Source: Cricetomys ansorgei (Eukaryota; Chordata; Mammalia; Rodentia; Nesomyidae). Taken from it: a DNA stretch of 64,000 nt. Shown one piece after another: positions 43,169-53,940 of the stretch. The stretch is taken from positions 27,161-91,160 of the forward strand of contig JAMJFZ010002480.1 in the NCBI GenBank assembly GCA_026225945.1, read 5' to 3'. Position 1 is the first letter of the stretch. Every line of letters begins with the position of its first letter. Both the position numbers and the translations under genes were made by a program. The notes beneath the pieces were generated by a model, which searched no databases, was not told where the DNA came from, and worked only from the letters and a program-made list of their open reading frames with translations.

Positions 43169-43367
43169 CTTATAATCTTTGCCTCCTCCTTCAGGTTGTT
43201 CCCTGAGCCTTGGCCTGGGGAGGGGTGATAGAGATATCCCATCTGTGGCCGAGCACAGCAGAGGCTTATTCTCTGCACTTCAACCAGTTGGGGGTTAACA
43301 ATAACTTTTTTTTTAGATATAGAGGTCAATGGACTGACTCCCATCTTTTAGTTTATGGCTTACCTAC

Positions 43368-43670
43368 TGTGATGGCTAATCTTGCTTGTCAAGTTGGCAT
43401 ACCTGGAAATACTGACATACTAAGGAATGGCTTGTAGGCGCATTCGTGGGACATTTTTTTGACTGCTGATTGATGTGGAAGTGCCTACCCACGATGGGTG
43501 GTACCATACTCGGGCAGATGGGCCTGAGAAGCCTGACATGAGCCACTAAGCACTGTTCCTCCTTGCTTTCCTTCCATGATGAACTGCAACGGTAAGCCAA
43601 ATAAGCCCTTTCTACCCCAAGTTGCTTTTGGTCAGTGTTTTATCACAGCAATAGAGAAACAAAGTAGGTC
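43368..43670 (+). mobile_element. MaLR-like rodent LTR, near full length
   Basis: Begins 'tgtgatggctaatcttgctt', continues 'ggtggtaccatactcgggca' and 'gtaagccaaataagcccttt', and ends 'atcacagcaatagagaaaca'. The TG start, the poly(A)-signal-like 'aaataag' and the length of about 300 bp suit a solitary LTR. Confidence 0.75.
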
Positions 43671-43712
43671 AGCTACTATACACCTACGGTACAGGATGCC
43701 ACCTGCCCAGTT

Positions 43713-43995
43713 TGCTTCCTGTTGGTGTGATAAGTACCACGATGAAAAGGAAGAAAGGGTTTATTTTAATCTTATAGATTACAGTCTGTCATGAAAGAAA
43801 GTCAGGGCGGAACCTAGAGGCAGGAACTGATGTAGGACATGGAGGAGCCCTGCTTAATGACTTCCTCTTAGTTACATATTTCCTCCAGCAAGGCCATGCC
43901 TCCTACGCCCTGCCCCAAACAGCACCACCAACTGGGAACCACGTATTCAATACTGGACCCTATGCAGGACATTTCTCATTCAAGCCAGCACACCA
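43713..43995 (-). mobile_element. MaLR-like rodent LTR, reverse orientation, partial
   Basis: 'gttggtgtgataagtaccac', 'gaaagggtttattttaatct', 'gcggaacctagaggcaggaa' and 'gacatttctcattcaagcca' are a reversed LTR of a related subfamily. It lies about 40 bases from a copy in the other orientation, so the pair could fold into a hairpin. Confidence 0.7.
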
Positions 43996-44949
43996 AGGAC
44001 TATTAAGTTTGATGTGCTACTGTATTTCATTTTAAGAGGCAACTTATCAAGTACTTTTGCAGTACACATTTAATATTTGATCTTTTTCAAAAAGCTGAGA
44101 GGTGAGAGCAGTCCACATCCTGAATGTGTGCAGGCTCCCTCTGGAGTTCCATGCATATGACCTGAAATGTGCATTAGAAATTCTGAAAGATGCTGAAATT
44201 CATGAAGTAAGACTCTAAAAGATTAGAGACCAGCTAGTCCAATAGGAGCAGACAAGGGAAATAATACAGATAAAAGAAAAACAGATAAAGCAAGAAAAAT
44301 AGAAACTATTTTTTAAAATTGGTTCTTTTAAAAATAATGGCAAAATAAATAATCCTTAGGCAATATTTTGAAAATGAAAGAATGCACAAAAACCAAGCAG
44401 AAATGGAGCCATTTCAACATTACAGATTAGACGTGGTGGACTTTGTGCAGTACATTGGGAAACACAGACAAAATGTGACTCACCCAGGGTTGAAAGTGTG
44501 AAAAGATTATAAGAATCCTAGAACTATTAATGAGATAATTAAGGGGCTATCTCTTAAATAGAGCAAGCAAACAGTAGTGTACTTTTCCACATAGTTTCAT
44601 AATGGCGTCTAGTAAATAAATATTCAAAGCAAGAATTCCTGTCTTGTACAAATTTCTTCAAAGAACAAATAAGCAAAGTATACACTTTCATGTCAGAGTC
44701 GTGAAAGGCAGGGAAATTATGGACCAATCTTGTTTTTAAATAGATGCAAATAGCCTAAAGAAAACATTATCAAATAAAATCCATCAGTACATTAGGGAAA
44801 TGCATGTGACCATGCTGAATTTATCCCTGGAATTTAGGTATAATTAATTAAATATTACTAATAAAATTCAGTATGTTAACAAATGAGAGTAACAACCTAT
44901 CACAATCTTACAGGTAGCTGAATAGTATTTCAAGGTCATTTTTTTCCAC

Positions 44950-45067
44950 TTTTTTTTGAGAAAGCATTTTACTATTCATTGCAAAATGGCCTTGAACTTT
45001 TAGTAATCCTCCTGTCTCTGCTTCCGAAGTGCAGAGCTTACAGGTGTGTACTCCCATGCCTAGCTCT
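44950..45067 (-). mobile_element. B1 SINE, reverse orientation
   Basis: 'ttttgagaaagcattttact', 'gcaaaatggccttgaacttt', 'ctgtctctgcttccgaagtg' and 'gcttacaggtgtgtactccc': reversed B1 inside the L1. Confidence 0.8.
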
Positions 45068-45189
45068 GAAAAAACAAAAACAATAAAAATAAAACAAAAA
45101 CCCTACCTTAACAAATTGGGAATTGAAAGGAATTTATATCTAAAAGACAGTGTTCACCAAAACTCTACAGCAGAATCTTATCTAAGGGG

Positions 45190-45328
45190 TTGCTGGGCAT
45201 GATGGGGCACACCTTTCCTCCCAACACCAGGAGGCAGAGGCAGGCAGATCTATGGGTTCAAGGCCAGCCTAGTCTATATAGTAAGTTTCAGGACAACCAG
45301 AGCTACTAAGAGCAAGATTCTGTTCCCC
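45190..45328 (+). mobile_element. B1 SINE
   Basis: 'gctgggcatgatggggcaca', 'aacaccaggaggcagaggca', 'ggttcaaggccagcctagtc' and 'ttcaggacaaccagagctac' are in order. Inserted in the L1. Confidence 0.9.
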
Positions 45329-45361
45329 CACTGCCCACTCAGAGTCTTATATAATGGGAAC

Positions 45362-45548
45362 AGAGAATGGCTCAGAGGTTAAGGCTGGTCTTGCAGGGGA
45401 CTGGGGTTTGGTTCTCAGGACCAACATGACAGTTCAGAACCATCTGTAACTCTGGTCCCAGGGGAGCCAGAACCCTCTTCTGGCTGCCAGGGGCACTGTA
45501 TTCACAGGGTACATGGACATACATGAAGACAAAATACCTGTAACATGT
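45362..45548 (+). mobile_element. B2 SINE
   Basis: 'agagaatggctcagaggtta', 'gtttggttctcaggaccaac', 'cagaaccatctgtaactctg' and 'cctcttctggctgccagggg' are in B2 order. It lies directly after the B1 within the L1. Confidence 0.88.
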
Positions 45549-46189
45549 ACACATAACAACAAGGACAGCAAAACATCACCTAACAGTTCCATCTAAGAAA
45601 CACTGTCCTGAAAACCAGGAAGAAGATGCAATGTCTGCTACTTGCCACTTCAATGTGGTGCTTACATACAAAACAAGTAAAAGAAAAAGAACTGGGAAGG
45701 AAGAAAAAGCTGCTTGTCATTAAAAAGAAACCTGTGTGGGAAGAGGAAATAAAACTATAGTCAGTGCTTACAAATCGTAATTCATGGGGATTACCATGTA
45801 TAAGATCAGTGCACTACACAGCTAGCACATACATCTAATCAATAACGCATGGTAGCCTGCATTGTGGGTTTATTTACTAATTGGATACTACTGAGCAACT
45901 GAGAGAAATCAATTATATCAGCTTGTATCTTGTTGATAAATCTCAATAAATAAAACACATGGAGTTCAGAAAAGCAAGCTTCAAGGAATAATGATTCGCA
46001 CTACAGAGAGAGCATTGCAACATGTTGCTGAATGGCCAGAGTCTCTCAGCAGAGTGGTAATTCTGAGGATGCAGGGGCAGAAAGGAGGCAAAGGGTGCAG
46101 ATTCTGCAGATGGGGGCTGGAGTGGTTCTCAGTGGAGGCAGTTCATACATAGCACGCTGGACTCAAACCCCAGCCCCACAGTGAAGAAA

Positions 46190-46192
<3 letters not shown>

Positions 46193-46224
<32 letters not shown>

Positions 46225-46255
46225 TGTGTGTGTGTATGTGAGAGAGAGTGAGAGG

Positions 46256-46290
<35 letters not shown>

Positions 46291-46405
46291 GGAGGGAGGG
46301 AGGGAGGGAGGGAGGGGGGGGGGAGAGGGAGAGGGAGAGGGAGAAAGAGAGAGAGGAACAGTTTGGGGAAGGATGTCATTGAGGAAAGAGAGAAAAAAAA
46401 AAGAT
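46193..46405 (+). repeat. (TG)n followed by long (GA/GGGA)n purine tract
   Basis: TG at 46193-46240, then about 115 bases of almost pure A/G to 46356, including a GGGA/GGGGGG block near 46290-46325, and a second purine run at 46379-46405. It can form both Z-DNA and triplex, and G-runs of 3-9 make a G-quadruplex plausible. Confidence 0.95.
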
Positions 46406-47709
46406 TGAAGGGATTTCAGTGTCAAGTTCATTTTTCTGGACTTCGTGGATAACACTACAGAACCCAGCAAGAGGGTGGTGGGGGCAGAGTGGCTTGGAGG
46501 GTTATCTTTTGGATTCCGTTTCTTGTGAACCTTCCTTGAAATGTTCTTCCCATAATAAAACACAAGCACCAAGAAGATAAAAGAGCTCGTGCCTTGTGGC
46601 AAGAAAACACAAAGAAAACGCACAGCATTGCAGTCTATGTGAGTCAGGAGGGAGGCAGAGGCTCCCAGGTTCCAGAACCCAGAGGAGATTTGTTCCTCGT
46701 GGAACCCTTTTCTCTTTTCTTTCCACTAAGTGATTAATTTCCTCCCTTCTCTGCTTTGTTGGAACATCATACCATAAACGACGATGCTTGGATGCATCTC
46801 TAGTCTTTCTTATGAGCGGACAGGATATCTGAAGGTCAGCTGCTCCCTCTGTTTGTCCCCTGGGAAGGGCTACCCAGTTACAAGGCAGCCATGTTTTCTT
46901 TGTGAAAGTCAGTTTAAAAAGGAATAGCCCTCGCTGAGTGCCCGACTGCAGGTCTGAGGAATCTTTCCTTATACGGAACGTTCTTCCTTGTGTTTAACCT
47001 GATCTCTTCACATTGCATTTCTGCTGGTTCCCAAATAAGATTGAGTGACATGGAAGTTCCACTGAGTCTACCCTTTAATAGTAGCACAAGGCTCTGTATC
47101 ATACAGAGGAACCACCCTGAGGCTGCAACTATTCTGAAGCAGCTTGTTTATGGAGGTAGAAGAAGAACAGTAAATCAGATCCTATCCAGAATACGGTGTG
47201 TGCCAGGGTCTGAGAAAGAGGCACTGACATGAGCTGAGAGTATGCTGAGGCTGTGTAGAAGGTGGGATGTGATAGAAGAATAAAGTGGAAATTGTATAGG
47301 AGAATCCGGGAGTAGTCACTCGGTGCTAGAGAGGACTTACCACAAATCTTGCTTAGGGAATATTAAGTTACCCACGTAGAATTCAGGCCAAGGAGCACCG
47401 CCTCTAATGTAACGCTAAGATAAGTAGCATACCAATCAGGTTTCTTAGAAACTGTAGGGGAAAAGAAATTCGTACTTCGTGCACAATTGAAGTTTAGGTT
47501 TGAGAGAATGTGTTTCTGTAAGGTTTGTTCACTAAGATTGCCACCAATTGGGCCCCATTCCCACAACAAAAGGAGAAAGCCAGCTCGACGTCGGTCATCA
47601 GGAGCATCCCCTGTCAAAGAACAGAACACGCCTCTATCAGACGCTTTGTAGCGGTTGGCCCTGGGTGACAGCCACACAGTAAATCCTGGCCCGCCAGTAA
47701 GTCCTGCTT
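46406..47709. other. Non-coding sequence, nothing assigned
   Basis: No repeat is recognised with confidence. The right end (from about 47380) belongs to a 150-codon minus-strand open frame (47363-47815) whose product I do not recognise. Confidence 0.4.
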
Positions 47710-47810
47710 CTCTTATCGGGAAGAGTGTAATTCTTCCAGGCAGGCAGGATGACTGTGGTCCTCTTATCGGGAAGAACATAACTCTGCCAGGGGGCAGGAT
47801 GACCTTGGGT
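47710..47810 (+). repeat. 51-bp tandem duplication
   Basis: Units 47710-47760 and 47761-47810 share 'ctcttatcgggaaga' at the start and 'ggcaggatgac' near the end, with about eight substitutions and a one-base gap. Imperfect enhancer-like duplications of this size are common in LTR U3 regions, but I see no LTR ends, so that link is only a guess. Confidence 0.88.
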
Positions 47811-48080
47811 GACAACTCTTCGAAAGGAACAACACTGGTGTGCTATAAACAATTGTGTCAATATCTTTGCTGTGTAAATCTCCCATGTGTTCAAATTTGT
47901 AGTTTTCTGGCTCTTGAAAGCATGTTTAATTGTTCAAAGAGTAACTTGGGGCTAAGACCTAAAAGAGATTTATAGATGACAGTGTATGTGGCATATAAAG
48001 CCCTAGATCCATATATGCTGTTACAAATATCTGTTTAGGCCTGGTTTTTCTTTGGGCATTAGCCAGAACCAGACTCACAC
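47811..48080. other. Non-coding AT-rich sequence
   Basis: Nothing recognised. Confidence 0.5.
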
Positions 48081-48081
48081 T

Positions 48082-48118
<37 letters not shown>

Positions 48119-48136
48119 CTACTATTATTATTATTC
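48081..48136 (+). repeat. (ATC)n then (ATT)n trinucleotide microsatellite
   Basis: About 13 ATC units, then five ACT/ATT units. A T-run follows at 48184-48204. Confidence 0.96.
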
Positions 48137-49568
48137 AACTTTTTATTTATGTATTTTTTAAAGTATGCTTTTCATGAAGGAGCTTTTTTTTTTTTTTTTT
48201 TTTTCATTCCCTGAGTGGTTGGAATAAATTCTGACAGGGAGGTATGGCGGTGCTTAATGTTACATCAGAGTGAGCTGCTGGAGTGGTTCGGCTCACAGGA
48301 GACTCTGGGACATTATGAGACTTACTGCTAGGATGATGACTGTGTCACATGGACAACAAGAGAGGCCTTGGTGAGAACAAGAGATAACAGCTGAAGAGGA
48401 AAGAGGAGCAATAGAAGGAGCCTTGAGTGTGGGCTCTGTGCCTCCTGTTTGCTCAGTTGCTTCCTTTCTATGGGTTTCTGCCTTGCCAATGACGTCTTTT
48501 CTAAATGATCCTAATATGTTCTCATATATCTAAAATATCACACTACAGTGAGTGTAGAACTGGGCTCCACTCAGGATACGGGTTGGCCTTTATTCCTTCC
48601 TCTGATTGGCTGAGTGACCTTGAGTACCACCTGCATCTTCAGAGGAATGCAGTACCAATGGCTAGCTTAGAGACCTTTGACCCTTCCCCAAGCTCTAGAT
48701 TTCATTTCGTTTTCTCCTCTACTTCAAGCTGGGAGCTTTGCACTCAGAGTTGGTTATTGGTTTATGATGCTCTGTGTAGTACCCAGAGGAATATATTTTT
48801 CCCTGATTCAGGTATCACTAGAAAATTATCCTAGGTATAGATAAGAAAGCCAGCTCAGTGATGGGAGTTTGGATATATGTTCTGGATCAGTTCTTGGTCC
48901 TTGGCTGTGTATTTGAGCTTCAAATCCTTTCTACTCTGAAAGGGGTTATTCCTAGGGAAGCTGGGAGAGAAGTACTCATCAAGCTCTGATGCTAGAGGCT
49001 CTCATGAGTGGTCTCATGGGGTCAAAACCATGTCTCTTACTTTCTATGTTCTGATTCTTTGATATCTGTGCCTTGTGAGCCTTGAAAGTGCTGCCCATCT
49101 AGAGATAGTAACAGCTTGCCCACAACCACGCCGGTCAGATGCAGGTCCGACCCTCCATGACCATATCCCAGACTCTTCTGACATGGACTTGCACACCTCA
49201 GGCCACTGTCCAGTGCTCTATTCTCCCAGGTCTAGGCTCCAAACAACTAGGTTTTGTGTCTTACCCCAGATTCACTGTAAAATACTCTTCCTAGCCATAT
49301 GTAAATATTCTCCTCTGCCATCCCTTCTTTCCACAAGAAACACAAAAGGCTCTTGCCACTTTTCCTCTCTCTCTTCTGCATAGTCACCATCTGGAGGCTC
49401 CTTCATGTGTCCCCCATTGAGACAGGCAAGCGTAGGGGATAGTTTAGCAACCTGGGACTCCACTTGGTTTGGGCTATTCACATACTTCTCTCCTAATAAT
49501 GTACTTAGTTTAGAATCTGTACCTGCATGTACTATGCACACATAATCCTCTTTGAAAAATGTATTTAT
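48137..49568. other. Non-coding sequence, nothing recognised
   Basis: About 1.4 kb. A 109-codon plus-strand frame (48505-48834) and a 102-codon one (49075-49383) have no familiar domains. Confidence 0.45.
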
Positions 49569-50175
49569 CAGTGTGTTAGCAACCTATGGCCCTTATCTGC
49601 ATCCAGCTGCATACACATTCCATTCTGAACAATGTAGCATGATTCTCTCTCCTATAAAGGCCATCAAACTTAGACAATTCTATTTAGTCATACTCTGTTT
49701 ATGTCTAGGCAAGAGAGGAGAGTAGGATGACTGATCTGTTCTGAACTCATTTTGGGTACATACAGAATAAGGCAGACTGTGTCCTCAAAGTGAACTTTTA
49801 GGAAGAATATTCTAGTTACTATCTTATGCCTATGCATAACCAGACATGCATATGATTAAAAATCAAATGCATTATGGGAAGGGACATGCACAGTGAGTAA
49901 AGGCTTATGTAATCTAAGCCTGCCAATCAAAATAATGAACTGCTCACCTTATGGTCCTTAAGCAGTCAAATTCCTCCTTTACTTGAACTCTATAAAGGGA
50001 AACCCTACATAATAATTGGGGCCTTTGAGATCTCTCCTCATGTAGATTACTGTCAATCAACAGCATATTTTCTTCTGATCTAGTCTATGCTTTGAATGAG
50101 GAATTCTTATTACTTTGTAAGCTTTATTTCATACCTTTATTTCATCTTTAATATGACACCAAGAACCTGTGAACA
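49569..50175 (+). mobile_element. Possible solitary LTR of an endogenous retrovirus, class unassigned
   Basis: Candidate ends are 'tgtgttagcaacctatggcc' and 'accaagaacctgtgaaca' (TG...CA). Inside are 'actctataaagggaaaccct' (TATA box), 'ggcctttgagatctctcctc' as a possible start of R, and 'gtaagctttatttcat' downstream. The layout is LTR-like, at 607 bp. No coding part adjoins it and I could not confirm the family. Confidence 0.4.
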
Positions 50176-50549
50176 CCCAGCCCAAACCCTGACCATTGTC
50201 ATGTCATAAGATGGTATGGTCTTTCTTTTGGGCTCAGCAAAAGCAAGCCACTTCTGCAATGGTGGACATTCCTATCAGTCAGTCTTGCCACTCCTAGGGA
50301 ATAAAATCCATTTCTGAGGACACAGGGAGTTTCTCAATACCTGAAAAGTAGAGTTTCACAAATAAGGAAACAATTGGTGGCCTAAGCAACAAAAACTAAA
50401 CGGACTGTAAGAAGAGAGCTTGGATCAGAACCCAAATCAGTAGCTCCAATGTTCCTGCTACAAGATACGCTAACCAAGTCTTGCTGCAAGGAATGCCCCA
50501 TAGTAAGAATTTTAGGCATCTTCAGGTGGGTGTGCTGTGGCTGTCCCTC

Positions 50550-50835
50550 ATAACCCATGGGCATTTATTCCAAAACTTTGGACCCTAAACTGGCGATGTT
50601 CCATGATATCCATGTCTCTCATGATATTCTGCAGAATTTGAAAATGCCCAGCCCCCTCCTCCTATGTACTTAAATCGCTTAGCTTACTTTTACACTCAAT
50701 ACAATGTGTCATATGAGTGGTCACTATGCTTTACTGTTTAGGGAAACATAACAAGGAAAAACAGTCTGTGTATGTTCAGCCCAGACACAAATTGTTTCCT
50801 ACATCTCTTCCAAACCCATAGGCATGGAAGACCCT
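50550..50835 (+). mobile_element. Fossil Tigger/mariner-type non-autonomous DNA transposon
   Basis: 'tatgtacttaaatcgcttag', 'cactcaatacaatgtgtcat', 'ctatgctttactgtttaggg', 'aaaaacagtctgtgtatgtt' and 'cagcccagacacaa' follow a mammal-wide Tigger-like element ('...ttgttatactgtattgttta ... gtctgtacatgttcagtaca'). The ends are eroded. Confidence 0.55.
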
Positions 50836-50954
50836 GTGTAACTCATTCCACATTCAGCTTCTACCTCCACAGAGGCAGCATTTGTGGCAGAGTTTTTCAT
50901 CCTGGTTTTCTTTTTTCCCTGGTTTTGTCTTCTAATTAACTATTTAATTAATTA

Positions 50955-51055
50955 AAGATAAGGTTTCACTAGCTAGGCCAGGCTAACCTGGAACTCGTGA
51001 TCCTTCTGCCTCAGTCACCCTGATGCTGGGATTGCAGCACACCTGACTTTGCCTC
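50955..51055 (-). mobile_element. B1-like SINE, reverse orientation
   Basis: 'aaggtttcactagctaggcc', 'aggctaacctggaactcgtg' and 'gatgctgggattgcagcaca' follow reversed B1 order. Confidence 0.75.
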
Positions 51056-51134
51056 TCTTTCCTCAAACAACAAAGGTTGGCTTCATTGTCATGAGTGGGA
51101 CCTTTTCTTTTTATAACATCTTTGTTATTTGTCC

Positions 51135-51283
51135 ATGATGATGATGATGAGGAGGATGATGACAATGATCATCATCACCACCACCATCACCACCACCACC
51201 ATCACCATCACCACCACCACCACCACCACCACCACAATCATCATCACCATCATCACCACCAACATCACCATCATCAGCATCTC
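51135..51283 (+). repeat. (GAT)n-(CAC/CAT)n composite trinucleotide array with strand switch
   Basis: GAT/GAG triplets run to about 51167, then the strand composition flips at 'atgatcat' (51165-51172) into CAC/CAT triplets for about 110 bases. Read on the plus strand it encodes Asp/Glu then a poly-His run inside a 143-codon frame (51095-51526). Other frames of the same array are also open, so this is simple-sequence translation and not a gene. Confidence 0.96.
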
Positions 51284-53689
51284 CAGCCACACAGCAGGTC
51301 CTCAAGGGGCTTGAAAGATTGCGATCTGCAGTGTAGCACAGTGACCCCCAGCAGAGGTTTCTGTAATAACCATGGACACTCTCACCGCTGCTTCCCCAAC
51401 AGAGATCATTCTCCCATGCACTGTGCAAAACACACTTGTCTCACCCCATCCCATCCGCTTTTCTCCCGCACCCCTGTAGTAGTACTTAGAGACGTGCAAC
51501 TGTTTTCTCCATTCTGTAGTAAGTAAACGAAATAAAAATCAGGCCAAAGAACTAAGAAATGGGGCAGAATTTCAGGTAAGGAAGTGGTTATGGTGCCAAA
51601 ACGGCTCTCATCTCAAAGAGGATAAGAGACAGTTCATTTCAGTGTCAAATATGAGTGACCACGACCTGGGAACATATATTTTAGGTCACCCTGAATTCCA
51701 TGTTCCAATGTAGAAGCAGTTTCATGAAGTTTTTATAGTAACAGAACAAAGAAAGTCATAAATCAAGACACTTTTCAAATACATTTGTGGAAACAGCAGC
51801 GGGGTGGGTCAGAGCAAAGCACAGAAGCCCTATCTATAGGCCTCCGTCCGATGCTTTTGGGTAAGTGCGAGCTAGGGCCTTGCTAAATTGACACATTCAA
51901 AAAGATTTTACCTTTTAGTCATAGGATGTTAGGTCTGACACAAAGGTGGGCAAGGAATGGCTTTTAGGGGGCTAAAGCTAGTCTGAGATCAATTGTAATT
52001 ATGCTCTAGACTTGCAACATTCCAACCTCACTACATCACTGTCTGTCTAATTGGTCAATTAGCCATTGCAGACGTAGTTTCTTTCTGGGAATTCTCATTT
52101 CCATGGCAGAGTGCAGAACCCCAGCCCTGGGTGTCCAACTCTAAAGTTCACACACTATGCTGCATCTCTAACTAGAACGTGAAAGGAGCTTCCAAGTCTG
52201 CTCATGTGGAGGGGTGAGCTACGGCCTGAGATTCTGAGTCTGCCCCATGCTCCCAGAGGATGCTTGTGCTGTGTCCACAGACCACACCTCTTGAAGCAGG
52301 GCTCCATCTGGGATGTGGCATTGCCAGTGTGCAACAGACCCCTGCTCTGTACTTTATGGATGGACACACAGGCCTCCTTCAGTGCTCATTTCTCAACCAT
52401 GTCAATTCTCCAGCCGTTGTGCTAAGGCACAGTGGGACCTGGGGAAGGTGTGGAGAAGGGAGGAAAAGTTCACCTCGTCCTCATTTGTATAACTGGCAGC
52501 CATTCAGGGAGCTGAGAAAGAAGACAAGGTCTGGAGAAGCCAGGCCAGGCTCAGCAGCAGGAACCAGACTGCCTCTCCAAGGACAAATGAAGTTTCAGCA
52601 AAATGAACACCCACCAGGGCATCTTCAGGTCCCTCTTGTTTTCATGGACGGCCTGATAAAGTACATTAGCAGGAAAACATGAGGGGGCACCTATCCTTGG
52701 AAGAGCTTCCCTGATGATTTGTGCATGAGAGAAAAATGCTTCCCTGCTCTCTCTCAAGGCAGGAGAGGCTGTGAGGACTGGCAAAAGGAGGCTGGAGAAG
52801 GATCAATGATTTGAAAATGTACTCTCCCCAGGGAAGCATCCCATGCTACTTCACAAGTCATTAGAAGTACAAGGTTCTATTCTATTGTCTCTCCAGAAAG
52901 AAAATTACAACGCGTATCCAACAAATGTAAAAATCCATGTCTTCATTCCCAAGCAAAAGATGGACAGCTTGGTGTCCTGGCTGACTCCTGTCTTCTTCCT
53001 GCACTGCAGCTATGCTCCAGGCTTCAACTGGAAATCTAGGGCACGAGCAAGCTATTGATCAAGTGACCGCCTTCAGAACTCCTGGATATATGGCCACCAG
53101 GTTCCCCTTAGTCCTGCTTCACAAAACCAATGGCCACAGTGCCTCCTTCCTCAGCCAGCTGGGGAAACCTCCCACTGACGACTTGCATTTTGCCTCCAGG
53201 TTCAAACAGCTTCCAAGTCGTGAGCTGCTTCTCACGTAAAGCCTGAGTGTCCACTCTGAGCTGCAGCTGACCTGAATTATAGCGCTCCTTCCTGTGTTCA
53301 GCCGCCGTCACCAGCGCCCCTTTGGTCTTTCTGCACACTCCCGCCAGAGCCCATAGCTTACGATCTTCTTCTATTTTCCGGACAGTTTCCACGTCCTGAT
53401 GCCATCTCTGAGTTCCCCGACCAGACTCCCTTTCTTCCTTTTATGCATAATTCTTGCACTTTCTAGGGCCTTGTGTTAGTGTTGTTGACAAATCAGCTCT
53501 CCTAACCTTTTGGGAGAGCTTCTTTACAGTATTTGTCTCTTCCAGTGTCTAGGTTAGCAATTTATCTTTAATGAGGACACCGTAAATATTAAACCAGCAT
53601 TTACACCGCCCTTTGTATTTTCCAGTTGGCTTTGATATCCAATCATTTATACACAAATCAGGCAGTTTTTATGCAAATCCCTAGTGCAT
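51284..53689. other. Long non-coding stretch, about 2.4 kb
   Basis: No repeat family is recognised. Frames of 60-140 codons occur on both strands (e.g. 52260-52682 plus) without domains. Confidence 0.45.
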
Positions 53690-53760
53690 GAAACTGAAAT
53701 TCAGAGAGTTTAGTTGCTTTCCCAAGACTCACCAGGGGGATGACATAGAGAGAGTGGGGT
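53690..53760 (+). mobile_element. MIR-like ancient SINE core
   Basis: 'aaactgaaattcagagagtt' followed by 'tagttgctttcccaagactc' is the MIR core order. Confidence 0.5.
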
Positions 53761-53920
53761 TAAGAAAACCATCTGAAGTTACACTTTGTCTGGATTCCTT
53801 TGCTCATCACCAGGATGACAGTGACATCACCTGTGACCAAAGCCACAAGGCCTTGCTGGAGAGTTTAGGAGAGGCCACTGGAAGAGTTGGATGGGGAAGG
53901 TTAGTTTGAGCAGTGTCCTG

Positions 53921-53940
53921 AGAGAGAGAGAGAGAGAGAG
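53921..53940 (+). repeat. (GA)n microsatellite, 10 units
   Basis: A perfect short array. Confidence 0.9.

Larger units (their letters stand above)
44240..46060 (+). mobile_element. Old L1 ORF2 to 3' end, split by three SINEs
   Basis: Sense L1 landmarks are in order: 'ggaaattatggaccaatctt', 'aaataaaatccatcagtaca', 'gaatttatccctggaattta', then (after a B1) 'aattgggaattgaaaggaat', then (after B1 and B2) 'ctgtcctgaaaaccaggaag' and 'aatgtctgctacttgccact', and near the end 'ttggatactactgagcaact' and 'gataaatctcaataaataaa'. Reading frames are ruined. It is much older than the SINEs inserted in it. Confidence 0.7.

Noticed and set aside
46129..46623. 164-codon minus-strand frame with a hydrophobic, signal-peptide-like start
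   Set aside because: The remainder is Ser/Pro/Leu and Thr/His runs from the GA and TG arrays. The hydrophobic start is not enough to call a gene.
51095..51526. Poly-histidine protein of 143 codons
   Set aside because: The His run is the CAC/CAT trinucleotide array read in one frame. The other frames of the array are also open, and flanking codons show no domain.
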